Positions 1 through 9,467 of a DNA stretch of 64,000 nt are shown here, piece after piece (within the stretch, counting starts at the first letter, position 1; each line of letters opens with the position of its first letter). The notes under the pieces were generated by a model that ran no database searches, was not told where the DNA came from, and saw only the letters and a program-made list of their open reading frames with translations. The position numbers were made by a program, and so were the translations under genes. Source of the DNA: CAWJKP01 sp963843465 (GTDB lineage Bacteria; Planctomycetota; Planctomycetia; Pirellulales; Thermoguttaceae); the NCBI GenBank assembly GCA_963843465.1, contig CAWJKP010000002.1, positions 1,302,001 to 1,366,000 on the forward strand, read 5' to 3'.

Positions 1-1461
1 GTCGTTCATCAAGTCCCAGTTCAGCCCGTCCATGCGGGCGTCGGGATGGCAGGTGGCACAGCTTTGCCACTGCTGGAAGCAGAGGCCCGCGTCGTGGAAA
101 AAGATCTGGCCCTTGCGGACCACGTCCACCTTCGGCGCCGGGCCCAGGGCTATGGAGGCGCCGGGCCGCTGGGACTTCGGACTCAGGTCGACCACGCCCA
201 GCGTGTCGCTGAAATACATCGCCACGTAGGCCCTGTCGCCGACGATCGCCAGGCCGCGGGGACCGTTGCCTTCGAGCTTCATCCGCGTCCTCAGATCGAC
301 CAGGAAGGCGAGGTCGTTGGGGATGTCGGCCTGCACGGCGGAGGCCGACGCGCCGGTCGGGTCGTAGCCGCGGCCCTGCGCCTGGGCGGTTTTCTCGTCG
401 GCGGGAATCTTGGCGATCTTCTCCAGCACGCCCGCCGCGTTGACCAGGCTCAGCTCGTGCGAGCCGGCGTGGCTCACGGCGATCAGGCCGCCGTCGGCCG
501 TGCAGGCCACGCCCCAGGGGTTCGCCGCCCCCAGGTCGACGTCGTCCAAGAGCACCGTGTTGATCAGCTTCTTGGCCGGCCCGTCGAGGATCGTAAGGGC
601 GTTGGTGTTCATCCAGCCCCGTTCCAGTTGCGTGGTGGGCATCTGGTAGCGGGAAAGGACGTGTACCACGTAGACGTACTTGCCGTCGGGCGAGACCGTG
701 ATCCCGCGGACGTTCGTGCTGCCGTTCAAGAGCCGGATCGCCGACACCTGGTTGCTGGCCGTGTCGATGACGTTGATCGTCGCGGCAACGTCGGCGCCGT
801 CCGAGCGGTCGTTGGGCAGCAGGTTGGCCACAAAGACCGACTTGCCGTCCGGCGTGACCACCGCCTCGACCGGCTCGCGGACCACGGGCAGCCGCGTCAG
901 CTCGCGGTTGGCCTCCAGGTCGATCACCGAGACGTTGTTGTTGAAGCGATTGCAGACGTAGAGCCGTTTGCCGTCGGGCGCCAGCGCCGGCCCGCAGGCC
1001 GTATGGCCCACGGGAATCGTCGCCGCCACCCGCCCCGAGGCCGCCTCGATCACGGCCACCGAGCCCTCGGGCGCGGCGCAGGTCACATACAGCTTGCCGC
1101 CGTCGGCGCTGATCGCCACGCCGGTCGGCCGCACCGGGGGCGTGATCGTCCGCAGCACCTTGCCGGCCGCCGGATCGACGACGGCGATCTGCCCGGCGTC
1201 CACCTCCAACACGTAGAGCGTCTTGCCGTCTTTGGCCGCCACCACCTGGTTCGGACCGAGGTAGTCGGCGGCCGTGGCCGCGGCTGCCGGCGCAGCCGTC
1301 GCCAGTAGCGCGAGCACAAGAGTCGCCAGATGACCGCGGCAGGGCTTACGGCGATTGGCAACGATCGGCCGTTTTGCGGTGCAGGCGTCCCGCCTGCCCG
1401 AGCAGCCGGGACGGCTGCACCACGAAAACGCGGCGTTGATCTTGGACAGGCACTTAATCAT
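1..1461 (-). CDS. Secreted YVTN beta-propeller protein with c-type haem motif (3' end beyond window)
   Basis: Reading the minus strand from the ATG at 1461 gives an uninterrupted frame to the window edge. A hydrophobic, Ala/Leu-rich export signal lies at about residues 45-65. It is followed by repeated blades of the YVTN type, with recurring 'PDGK.LYV' and 'VSVIDL' motifs (TPDGKSVFVAN, SPDGKYVYVVH). Near the window edge the chain reads SCATCHPDA, a CxxCH haem-attachment motif, so the missing C-terminus is probably a cytochrome c or di-haem peroxidase-like domain. The likely role is a periplasmic redox or binding protein, but the substrate cannot be told. The first 40 or so residues are partly encoded by a palindromic repeat (1379-1423), so the true start may be a GTG or other codon nearer the hydrophobic segment. 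The plus-strand frame over the same stretch is a shadow. Confidence 0.85.
   Translation of the reverse strand, partial: MIKCLSKINAAFSWCSRPGCSGRRDACTAKRPIVANRRKPCRGHLATLVLALLATAAPAAAATAADYLGPNQVVAAKDGKTLYVLEVDAGQIAVVDPAAGKVLRTITPPVRPTGVAISADGGKLYVTCAAPEGSVAVIEAASGRVAATIPVGHTACGPALAPDGKRLYVCNRFNNNVSVIDLEANRELTRLPVVREPVEAVVTPDGKSVFVANLLPNDRSDGADVAATINVIDTASNQVSAIRLLNGSTNVRGITVSPDGKYVYVVHVLSRYQMPTTQLERGWMNTNALTILDGPAKKLINTVLLDDVDLGAANPWGVACTADGGLIAVSHAGSHELSLVNAAGVLEKIAKIPADEKTAQAQGRGYDPTGASASAVQADIPNDLAFLVDLRTRMKLEGNGPRGLAIVGDRAYVAMYFSDTLGVVDLSPKSQRPGASIALGPAPKVDVVRKGQIFFHDAGLCFQQWQSCATCHPDARMDGLNWDLMND
1379..1423. repeat. Palindromic repeat, GTGCAGGCGTCCCGCCTGC family
   Basis: Two inverted arms (GTGCAGGCGTCCCGCCTGC and GCAGCCGGGACGGCTGCAC) form a hairpin. 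The same family recurs at 10943-11025 and 46995-47077. Here it lies in frame at the N-terminal end of the beta-propeller gene. Confidence 0.8.
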
Positions 1462-1697
1462 CGACTTGCTCCTCTGGCAGGCTGGTGGCCCGGCAAATGG
1501 GGACTGTCCCCTTTTCCCGGGGATCCTAATCGGTGGAGAGGTCTCGGAAGGACGAACGATCGCGCCGGGATCGCCCTTCCCGCGTATCGCCGCAAAGGAG
1601 GGGGGCGTCCGTGTGTGTTCTAGTATAGTTCCCCACTGCCCCATTGTCGATGCGCCGCCGGGTGGATCGAGCGGGGCGGATAGAGTATGATCCTGGC
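1462..1697. other. Divergent intergenic region with GGGGAC..GTCCCC palindrome
   Basis: This gap separates the beta-propeller gene (minus) from the VIT1-like gene (plus). It contains a short GGGGACTGTCCCC palindrome near 1499-1513, which belongs to the same word family as the elements at 13991, 17765 and 52015. No promoter could be assigned with confidence. Confidence 0.5.
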
Positions 1698-2867
1698 ATG
1701 GATATGCCTCCGCCCGACGACATCGCCCGATATCTCGGCAACTTGCAGCACGAGATCGACGCCGGGATGATCTACCGCACGCTGGCGGAGACCGAAAAGC
1801 AGCCCCAACTGGCGGAACTCTACCGGCGGCTGGCGGAGACCGAGGCCCAGCACGCCGGCTTCTGGGAGGAGAAGATGCGGGCGGCGGGACAGACCCCGCC
1901 TCCCAGGCGGCCAAGCTGGCGGACCCGGGTGCTCGTCTGGCTGGCCAAGCGGCTGGGCCCGCAGTTCGTGCTGCCGACGATGATCGCCCAGGAGCGGGCC
2001 GACCGGTCCAACTACGATGTCCAGGCCGATGCGCGGGAAGCCGCCTTTCCCGCGATCGAGCGCTCTCACGCCCGGCTGCTGGAGACCATCAACGGCACGT
2101 CGGAGGGCGGGATGGGCGGCGGACTGCTGGCCCGGCTCGAGGGACGCCATCGGGCGGTCGGCGGCAACGCCTTGCGGGCGGGAGTGCTGGGGGCCAACGA
2201 CGGACTCTGCTCCAATCTCAGCCTGGTGATGGGAGTGGCCGGCGCCGTGGCCGCCGGCAAGCTCGAGCCCCGCGCCATCCTGGTCACCGGTCTAGCCGGG
2301 CTGTTGGCCGGGGCCAGCTCGATGGCCCTGGGCGAGTGGCTCTCGATGCAAAGCTCGCGCGAGCTCTTCCAGCGGCAGATCGCCGTCGAGGCGGCCGAGA
2401 TCGCCGAGGCGCCGCAGGAAGAAGAGGAGGAGCTGGCCCTCATCTACCAGGCCAAGGGACTCGCCCAGGAGGACGCGCGGAAGCTGGCCGGGCGGCTGAT
2501 GTCGGACCACGAGCACGCCTTGGACACGCTCTCGCGGGAGGAATTGGGGATCGACCCCAACGAGTTGGGCGGCTCGGCCTGGGAGGCGGCCATCACTTCC
2601 TTCTGCCTCTTCGCCGCCGGGGCGATCATTCCCGTCTTCCCCTTCCTGTTTCTGAGCAGCAACGCGACCGGGGGCGCGAGTACGGTGGCCGTGGGCACAA
2701 GCGTGACGCTCAGCGCGCTAATGTTGTTCCTGATCGGCGCCGCCATCACCCTCTTGACCGGCCGCAGCGTGTGGTACTCCGGCATGCGCCAGTTGCTGAT
2801 CGGCCTGACCGCCGCCGCGTTGGTCTACGGCGTCGGCCACCTGCTGGGCGTGACGCTGTCGGGGTGA
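1698..2867 (+). CDS. Ferritin-like/VIT1 (CCC1) family iron-manganese transporter, MbfA-like
   Basis: This is a two-domain membrane protein of about 389 residues. Residues 1-140 form a rubrerythrin/ferritin-like helical bundle: E19 in QHEIDAG, the ETEAQH motif near residue 49, and a second E..H pair in IERSHARL fit a di-iron site. The C-terminal 220 residues are the VIT1/CCC1 domain, with GVLGANDGLCSNLSLVMG at its start and about five membrane segments. In the MbfA family this architecture exports iron or stores it at the membrane under oxidative stress. The ATG at 1698 (MDMPPPDD) is preferred over the upstream in-frame ATG at 1644, whose 18 extra residues are basic and non-conserved-looking. 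The gene stands alone, in front of the restriction-modification island. Confidence 0.88.
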   Translation: MDMPPPDDIARYLGNLQHEIDAGMIYRTLAETEKQPQLAELYRRLAETEAQHAGFWEEKMRAAGQTPPPRRPSWRTRVLVWLAKRLGPQFVLPTMIAQERADRSNYDVQADAREAAFPAIERSHARLLETINGTSEGGMGGGLLARLEGRHRAVGGNALRAGVLGANDGLCSNLSLVMGVAGAVAAGKLEPRAILVTGLAGLLAGASSMALGEWLSMQSSRELFQRQIAVEAAEIAEAPQEEEEELALIYQAKGLAQEDARKLAGRLMSDHEHALDTLSREELGIDPNELGGSAWEAAITSFCLFAAGAIIPVFPFLFLSSNATGGASTVAVGTSVTLSALMLFLIGAAITLLTGRSVWYSGMRQLLIGLTAAALVYGVGHLLGVTLSG

Positions 2868-2901
2868 GAACAAACCTGTCGCATGGAGTGCTCCTAAGGC
2901 G

Positions 2902-3981
2902 ATGAAAAACGACCCGCTCCCTCGGTTGGACTTGGCTACGGAAATGCGCGAAAAATTGCTTCCGCATTGCCGGCTTCAGCGGGGAGAGGTCTGGGATGAT
3001 CCCCTCGGCCGACACCGTGTCGCGTGTATTGACGCCGCGGACGCGGCCGACGTTGATCGCCTCATGGCCGGTAGTCGTGCCGCGCTGGCCATTCAGGACC
3101 CGCCCTACAATCTCGTTGCCTTTCAGCGGCGAACGATTGAGGAGTACCTTCGGTGGTGTGAACAATGGGTCCAACTAACCCTGAATCGACTTGCTGACCA
3201 TTCCGCCCTGTACGTCTGGCTGGGCGCGGACCAGAATGACGGCTTCCAACCCTTAGCCGACTTCATGGTGATGATGCGAAGGTTCCCGGACGTTCGGCCG
3301 CGGTCATGGATCACCATGAGGAACCAGCGAGGCTATGGGACCCAAAAGAACTGGATGGCCGTGAGGCAGGAGCTTCTCTACTACGTCAAAGGAGACCCGG
3401 GATTCACGGTGCAGTACACCGACATTCCCAAGACGCTCCGAGGCTACTACAAGGAAGTGGACGGAAAAGTGACGGAGAACTTCGAGCGGAGCAAGTCCCA
3501 GAACATCCGGGCCGGCAACGTCTGGATCGACGTGCAGCAGGTCTTCTACCGGATGGAGGAGAACGTATCCGGGTGCTACGCCCAGAAACCACTGAAGTCC
3601 ATCGAGCGAATCGTGAAGGCAAGTTCCGCGCCCGCTGACCTCGTGCTTGACTTCTTCTCGCATTCAGGCACGACCCTTCTTGCCTGCGAGCGATTGGGAC
3701 GGCGATGCTTTGCCGGCGACGTTGATCCGCTGTACTGCGAGATTACCATCCGGCGGATCGAGTTGTTTCGTTCGCGCGGCCGGCTGGGATGGCAGAACGG
3801 GCATCCCTTCGAGGATGTCTTTACGGAGGCGGACGAAGGAGGTAGGAGAAACGAGAGGATTCACGGTAGGCGCAAGCGTCGCCATCAATTCGTCTTTACA
3901 GGGAGTGTACATCTGGACAGCGAGCCGGTAGACTTACCTCCAACCCTCGATATCGATCGGCAGGATCGCGAAGAGAGGTGA
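2902..3981 (+). CDS. Site-specific DNA methyltransferase (N4-cytosine or N6-adenine, beta-class order)
   Basis: The 359-residue protein carries the catalytic motif DPPY at residues 66-69, ahead of the SAM-binding motif (DFFSHSGTT, a variant of FxGxGT, near residue 250). This order defines beta-class amino-methyltransferases. It is the modification arm of a type II system: the endonuclease gene starts 3 bp after its stop, and a second methyltransferase follows. The start ATG at 2902 follows a short gap after the transporter gene. The base usage is visibly less GC-rich than in the flanking genes, which fits acquisition by transfer. The recognition site cannot be deduced. The last 45 residues are basic and may be a target-recognition or low-complexity tail. 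Confidence 0.88.
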   Translation: MKNDPLPRLDLATEMREKLLPHCRLQRGEVWDDPLGRHRVACIDAADAADVDRLMAGSRAALAIQDPPYNLVAFQRRTIEEYLRWCEQWVQLTLNRLADHSALYVWLGADQNDGFQPLADFMVMMRRFPDVRPRSWITMRNQRGYGTQKNWMAVRQELLYYVKGDPGFTVQYTDIPKTLRGYYKEVDGKVTENFERSKSQNIRAGNVWIDVQQVFYRMEENVSGCYAQKPLKSIERIVKASSAPADLVLDFFSHSGTTLLACERLGRRCFAGDVDPLYCEITIRRIELFRSRGRLGWQNGHPFEDVFTEADEGGRRNERIHGRRKRRHQFVFTGSVHLDSEPVDLPPTLDIDRQDREER

Positions 3982-3984
3982 AAG

Positions 3985-4641
3985 ATGGCCAAGACTGAGC
4001 TGACCATCCCCTTATTGTGTCAAGAAGCCGCGGCCTTCGCCGACGTCGAATCCAGCTATCCCGAGCCAACGCTTTACGGGGTGACGGACGGCAAGGCTAT
4101 CGGAACGTACCTTGAACACAAGTTTCGTGCCCATCTTGAGGGGAAGTACACCTTCACGCCCTGCAATTCAGCGTCGGGCATCAATTTCTCTGATCTTCAA
4201 GTGGACATGAAGGTCACCGCCATTACCCAACCGCAATCCTCCTGTCCATTCAAGTCGGCTCGGCAGAAGATCTTCGGCCTCGGGTATTCGGTCCTGGTGT
4301 TCGTCTATGAGAAGAAGGACGACCCAAGCACGACCACTGCCGTCCTGAACATCCTGCACACGGTTCTTGTCGAGGCACATCGAACCGCCGATTTCACCAT
4401 GACCCGACTCATACGCCAGCACCTCGATGCGGGGTGCAACGCCGAAGACCTGATCGGGCTCATGCACGACAAGAACCTGCCGATTGACAACGTCGAGGCG
4501 AACGACATCGCGGAAGAACTGCTCAAAGAGCCCTGCGAGCAGGGCTACCTGACTATCTCCAACGCCTTACAGTGGCGGCTCCAGTATGCGCGGGTCATTG
4601 AGCAGGCCGGCAAGGTGGATGGAATTCTGAAGCTGAGGTAA
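3985..4641 (+). CDS. Type II restriction endonuclease (PD-(D/E)XK-like)
   Basis: This 218-residue protein lies between two DNA methyltransferases, which is the main reason for the call. The segment FSDLQVDMKVT (residues 68-78) has acidic residues D70 and D74 followed by K76, resembling a PD-(D/E)XK nuclease core. The following QSSCPFKSARQKIFGLGY block and a hydrophobic beta-strand (SVLVFVYEK) look like the rest of the fold. Cleavage of unmodified foreign DNA is the expected role. It starts 3 bp after the upstream methyltransferase and ends 15 bp before the next one, so the three genes form one operon. The frame is intact. Specificity is unknown. Confidence 0.78.
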   Translation: MAKTELTIPLLCQEAAAFADVESSYPEPTLYGVTDGKAIGTYLEHKFRAHLEGKYTFTPCNSASGINFSDLQVDMKVTAITQPQSSCPFKSARQKIFGLGYSVLVFVYEKKDDPSTTTAVLNILHTVLVEAHRTADFTMTRLIRQHLDAGCNAEDLIGLMHDKNLPIDNVEANDIAEELLKEPCEQGYLTISNALQWRLQYARVIEQAGKVDGILKLR

Positions 4642-4656
4642 GAGTTGGGCAACGCA

Positions 4657-6176
4657 ATGGGAAGCAAGACGAAACAGGTGGCCGAGTACGGCGACTTTCA
4701 GACGCCAGAAAAGCTTGCGCACGACGTGTGTGCCATGTTGACTGAACACGGGGTACGTCCTGCTTCCTTGCTGGAACCAACGTGCGGCCTAGGAAGTTTC
4801 CTGTTCGCTGGCCTCGACCACTTCGAGAACGTCAAGAATGCAATTGGCGCCGATATCAATCCGCAATACATCAAGCGCACCAGTCCACTCTTCAACGAAG
4901 ACAAGATGCCGACAAAACACAACTCATGGCAGCGGACTTCTTTCTTACAGACTGGGAGAAAATGATTTCAGAGCTGCCCGAGCCCGTCTTGGTACTGGGT
5001 AACTTGCCGTGGGTCACCAGCGCCGATCTCAGCACGCTGGGTAGCGAAAACCTGCCCGCCAAGTCGAACTTCCAGAACCGCAACGGGCTCGACGCGATCA
5101 CGGGCAAAGCGAACTTCGACATATCGGAATGGATGCTAATTCGCCTGCTTGAAGCCATGAATGGCCGGCGCGGCACGCTCGCCATTCTGTGCAAGGCGTC
5201 GGTCGCGCGGAAGACTTTGTTGCACGGGTGGAAGAATGAGATCGCCCTGGAGCGGTCGGCGATTTGTCGGATCGAAGCCGATCTCCATTTTCACGCTGCT
5301 GTTGACGCCGCCCTCTTGGTGACACACTTCAGGCCGGGGGCTCACGACGCGGAAGCCAAAGTCTATTCCCGTCTGAACGACGCTGGCGAGGAAACCGTGA
5401 TCGGGTACGAAAACGGCATGTTGTTCTCGAACATCGGGGCCTACCACCGCTGGAAGCATCTTTGCGGCGAAGAGATTGTCAAGTGGCGTTCGGGGGTTAA
5501 ACACGACTGTTCTAAGGTCATGGAGCTTCGCAGGGAAGGGAAAAAGTACCGTAACGGCCTCGGCGAGATCGTGGACCTTGAGGAGACCTATCTCTTTCCG
5601 ATGCTGAAAAGTTCGCACGTGGCGAAAGGCGGTACGAGCCAGAACCGATACATGCTTGTGACGCAGCGCACGGTCGGGGAGGATACGGCCTGGATACGAC
5701 AGTCAGCGCCCCGCACGTGGGACTACCTAAGCGCACACGCTGGCCTGTTGGACAAGCGGGGCAGTTCGATCTATCGAAACCGACCTCCGTTCTCGATATT
5801 TGGCGTAGGCGCCTATACCTTCGATCCCTGGAAGGTCGCCATCAGCGGCTTCTACAAGAAGCTGGCGTTCGTAATCGTCGGGCCCGCCAACGGCAAGCCC
5901 GTCGTCCTTGACGACACTTCGTACTTCTTGCCTTGCCAAACGAAAGCGCAGGCGGAATACGTCGCATCGCTCCTCAACTCTAGAGAGGCACAGGCTTTCT
6001 ACGAGGCGTTCGTGTTCTGGGACACCAAACGCCCTATTACCGCCGACCTGCTGCGGCGGTTGGACCTGCGGCGACTCGCCAAAAAACTTGGGTCCGAGGA
6101 TAAAGTTTGCGAGCATCTGGCGAAAGTATCGCCGAGGAAGCCAGCCGAGACACAAGTTGAACTTTGGCCGAGCTAG
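4657..6176 (+). CDS. N6-adenine DNA methyltransferase, TaqI/Eco57I-like (single frameshift)
   Basis: The N-terminal part (4657 to about 4917) reads GDFQTP..LLEPTCGLGSF, the SAM-binding motif I of gamma-class N6-adenine methylases. The catalytic motif IV, LGNLPWVT (an NPPW/NPPY variant), lies near 4998 in a different frame. That frame runs on to 6176 with a target-recognition-like region. The frames join near an AAAA run at 4914-4917 (about 4905-4930), so one base is missing or extra there. It could be a sequencing error, a pseudogene, or a slippage-based on/off switch. An ATG at 4657 is preferred to a TTG at 4645. This is the third gene of the restriction-modification operon and may protect the second strand of an asymmetric site. 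Confidence 0.8.
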
Positions 6177-6267
6177 GCACGTAGTAGAGAGAATCCCCCG
6201 TTTCCTTTCGCCGACGATCGTTTGAAAGAACGCTTTGGCAGAAAAGTCTCTCGGAGCTAGCCGACGG

Positions 6268-7599
6268 ATGAACCGCTTCCTCGCCCTCACCTTGTTCCTC
6301 CTGGCGGCCATAACCCCGCCCGCTCACGCAGCCTCGATTTTCCCCTACCGTCACGACAAGAAAAGCGCTCCCCAACGGGCTGACCGTGATCCTGATCCCC
6401 ATGGACAGCCCGGGACTGGTGGCCTACTACTCGATCGTGCGGACGGGCAGCCGCGACGAGGTGGTGCCGGGCCGCTCGGGCTTCGCCCATTTCTTCGAGC
6501 ACATGATGTTCCGTGGCACCCAGAAGTACCCCGGCCCGGTCTATGACCGCATCGTCACCGCGATGGGCGCCAAGGCCAACGCCTATACCACCGACGACTA
6601 CACGGCCTTCCACCTCAACTTCGCCAAGGAAGATCTTCCCCGCGTGATGGAGATCGAGAGCGACCGCTTCCAGAACCTGCACTACGAGAAACCGGCCTTC
6701 CAGACCGAGGCGGGGGCCGTCTACGGCGAATATCGCAAAGGCATCACCCAGCCCTTCATCCTCTTGAACGAGAAGGTGCAGGACCTGGCTTACGATGTCC
6801 ACCCCTACAAGCACACCACGATGGGCTTCGAGGCCGACATCAAAACGATGCCCGAAGCCTACGATTTCAGCCGCGCCTTCTTCCGCCGCTTCTACCGCCC
6901 GGAGAACGTGGTGCTGCTGATCGCCGGCGACATCAATCCGGCGGCCACGCTGGCCTTGGCCGCCAGGTACTACGGTCCCTGGAAGCCGGGCTACCAGCCG
7001 TCGCAGATCCCCGCCGAGCCTCCCCAGAAAGCCCCGAGGCAGGGCGAGGTGGCCTACCCCGGCCGGACGCTGCCGATCCTCAGCATCTCCTACAAGGCCG
7101 ACGCCTTCGACCCGGAAAACCGCCTCTACGTGGCAGCCGACCTGCTGGCCGAGCTGGCCTTCGGCCCCAACAGCCGGCTCTACAACAAGCTGGTCCTGGA
7201 CGAGCAGAAGGTGCAGATCCTCGGGGCCGAGGCGCCCATGAACCGCGACCCCTCGCTCTTGGGCGTGGTGGCCATGGTCAAGAAGAAGCGGACCTGGATT
7301 ATGTCCGGCAGGAGATCTACCGGACCATCGACCGGTTCCAAACGCAGCCCGTGGAGCAGGAGAAGCTGAACCAGTTGAAGCGCCGCGACAAGTACGCCTT
7401 TTTGATGTCGCTGGACACGCCGGAGCACGTGGCCGGCGGCCTGGCGCGTTTTGTGGCGCTGAGCGGCGGGATCGAGATCGTCGACCGTTATTACGCGGCC
7501 CTGGAGCGGGTCACGCCCGACGACATTCGGGAAGCGGCCCGCAAATACCTGGTGCCCGAGCGGCGGACGGTGGTCGTGTTAAAGGGAGCCCGATCGTGA
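6268..7599 (+). CDS. M16 family zinc peptidase, secreted, catalytic partner (two frameshifts)
   Basis: A signal peptide (MNRFLALTLFLLAAITPPAHA) begins at ATG 6268. The mature domain contains HFFEH (near 6488), the inverted zinc motif HxxEH of insulinase-like peptidases, followed by a downstream glutamate region (TEAGAVYGEYRKG). Three frame segments must be joined: signal peptide to domain near 6358-6366 (AAGAAAAGC), and domain to C-terminus near 7281-7291 (AAGAAGAAGCGG). The final segment ends at 7599 and overlaps the next gene by 4 bp. Both breaks fall in short A/G-rich runs, which suggests indel errors in the consensus. The likely role is periplasmic degradation of peptides together with the non-catalytic M16 partner encoded next. 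Confidence 0.85.
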
Positions 7600-9341
7600 A
7601 AAGCGTGCGATGGATATTGATGGGTTTGCTCTGGCTGCCGGCGTTTTCCTGGGCGTCGGAACCGGCAGGTAGCGCCCTCGGTGGCGTTCCTGTAGGGAAC
7701 GCTCTCTGTGGCGTTCCTACGCAGGAAGCGGTCCATTCTGCTAAGAAGCTGTTTCACGACCGGAACGTGGCGACGGGCGAGAATGCCCATCCTACTGCCG
7801 CTGTAGGTTGGGCATTCCTGCCCGACGGTGGCTCCCGGTGTCCTGAAACAGCGTCCAAACCCGGAACACCACCGAGGGCATTCCCGACAGCCGCAACGGC
7901 GAAAATCCCCGAGTCGGCCCTGGTGCTGGTGCCGGTGGCCAACGACCCGACAGTCAGTTTCCGCATCTGGTTCCAGGTCGGCTCGCAAGACGACCCGCCG
8001 GGCAAGGAGGGACTGGCGGCCCTGACCGCCTCGATGCTGGCCGAGGGGTCTACCCGGCAACATTCCTACCAGCAGATCGTCGACTTGCTCTACCCCATGG
8101 CCGCCGAGTACTCGGCTTCGGCTTCGGTGGAGATGACCGTGATTTCCGGCCGGGTCCACCGCGACAACCTCGGCGGTTTCTATCGCCTCCTGAGCGAGGC
8201 CATCCTCTCGCCCGGCTTCCGCCAGGAAGACCTCGACCGCCTGAAGGGCGACACGCTGAGCTTCCTCTCCAACAGCCTCCGCTATGCCAGCGACGAGGAT
8301 CTGGCCAAGGCCGTGCTCTACCAGGAGATCTTCGCCGGCACGCCTTATGGGCATCTTCCCGCCGGGCTGATCCAAAGCGTGCAGTCGATCACCCTGGACG
8401 AGGTGCGGGCGTTCTACCGCGCGCATTACGCGCGGGACAACGTGGTGATCGGCCTGGGCGGCGGCTACGACTCGGCGATGGTCGATCGGCTCCGCAGCGA
8501 CCTGGCGAAGTTGCCGGCGGGGAAACCTCCGGCGGCGCCGCCGCCGTCGCCCCGGCCGATCCGCGGCCTGCACGTGACGATTGTCGAGAAGCCGACCACG
8601 GCCACGGCCATCAGCCTGGGCTACCCGATCGACGTGCTCCGCGGTCAGCCCGACTGGTACCCGCTGGCCCTGGCCAACTCCTGGCTCGGCGAGCATCGCA
8701 ACCCGTCGAGCCATCTCTACCAGGTGATCCGCAACGAGCGGGGACTGAACTACGGCGACTATTCCTATATCGAGCACTTTCCCCACGGCGGCGACCTGGT
8801 GATCCCGCCGCAGAACGTCGGCCGGCGGCGGCAGCTCTTCGAGATCTGGATCCGCCCGGTGCCCAACGAGGCGCGGTTGTTCGCCTTGCGGGCGGCGATC
8901 CGCGAGCTGGCCCTGCTGTCCGAGCGGGGGCTCAGCCCGGAAGAGTTCACGCTTACCAAGAGCTTCCTCGGCAAACACGTGCTGCACTACGCCGCCACGA
9001 CCATGGAGCGGCTGGGCTACGCGATGGACGACCGCTTCTACCACGTGCCGGGCAGCCATATCGATTTGTTTCACCGGCGGATGGGCGACGTGACGCTGGC
9101 CCAGACCAACGCCGCGGTGAAACGCTATTTGCAGGCCGACAATCTCCAGATCGTAATCGTCACCCGCGACGCCAAGGCCCTGGCCGACGCCCTGGTCCGC
9201 AACACGCCCAGTCCGATCACCTATCCCTCGCCCAAGCCGCCGGCGATCCTGGCGGAAGACCGCCTGATCAGTAGCTACCCGCTGAAGATTCGAGCGGAGA
9301 ACGTGAAGATCGTGCCGGTGGATAAGCTGTTCGTGAAGTAA
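7596..9341 (+). CDS. M16 family peptidase-like protein lacking the zinc motif
   Basis: The protein has 581 residues and starts with MKSVRWILMGLLWLPAFSWA, a signal peptide, overlapping the upstream M16 gene by ATGA. The fold signature of M16 proteins is clear (GLAALTASMLAEG, then the long C-terminal M16_C region with LYQVIRNERGLNYG). However, the HxxEH site is absent: the equivalent helix reads ALTASMLAE. Bacterial M16 enzymes often pair one active and one inactive subunit, and this operon fits that. Residues 22-105 are unusual: they are encoded by short inverted repeats (about 7664-7900) inserted in frame between signal peptide and domain, and read as Gly/Pro/Ala-rich filler. Confidence 0.85.
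   Translation: MKSVRWILMGLLWLPAFSWASEPAGSALGGVPVGNALCGVPTQEAVHSAKKLFHDRNVATGENAHPTAAVGWAFLPDGGSRCPETASKPGTPPRAFPTAATAKIPESALVLVPVANDPTVSFRIWFQVGSQDDPPGKEGLAALTASMLAEGSTRQHSYQQIVDLLYPMAAEYSASASVEMTVISGRVHRDNLGGFYRLLSEAILSPGFRQEDLDRLKGDTLSFLSNSLRYASDEDLAKAVLYQEIFAGTPYGHLPAGLIQSVQSITLDEVRAFYRAHYARDNVVIGLGGGYDSAMVDRLRSDLAKLPAGKPPAAPPPSPRPIRGLHVTIVEKPTTATAISLGYPIDVLRGQPDWYPLALANSWLGEHRNPSSHLYQVIRNERGLNYGDYSYIEHFPHGGDLVIPPQNVGRRRQLFEIWIRPVPNEARLFALRAAIRELALLSERGLSPEEFTLTKSFLGKHVLHYAATTMERLGYAMDDRFYHVPGSHIDLFHRRMGDVTLAQTNAAVKRYLQADNLQIVIVTRDAKALADALVRNTPSPITYPSPKPPAILAEDRLISSYPLKIRAENVKIVPVDKLFVK
7664..7905. repeat. In-frame cluster of short palindromic repeats inside the second M16 gene
   Basis: Arms such as GGCGTTCCTGTAGGGAACG and the pair GAGAATGCCCATCCTACTGC / GTAGGTTGGGCATTCCTGCC are recognisable. 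An outer pair is also present: AAGCTGTTTCACGACCGGAA against CGGTGTCCTGAAACAGC. The block keeps the reading frame open through some 80 codons. Confidence 0.6.
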
Positions 9342-9467
9342 CTCAAGCGGTAAACGCCACCGCCGGCCTTGTGCCGGCGGGGCGATGATTGGCAACTAGA
9401 AATGCCCTGACACCAACGCCCGATTTTTTGGCTGCCGCGTACGAGCAGAACCTGCTAGAATACTGAC
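9342..9467. other. Intergenic gap with GC-rich hairpin after the M16 operon
   Basis: A stem CCGCCGGC / GCCGGCGG with a CTTGT loop lies at about 9361-9382, just after the M16 stop codon. There is no clear T-tract. It may be a terminator or another small palindromic repeat. Confidence 0.4.

Noticed and set aside
46..1308. A 420-codon plus-strand gene
   Set aside because: It is the antisense shadow of the beta-propeller gene; the minus-strand reading has a signal, repeat blades and CATCH.
7596..9341. An active zinc peptidase
   Set aside because: HxxEH is missing, so it is more likely the non-catalytic partner.
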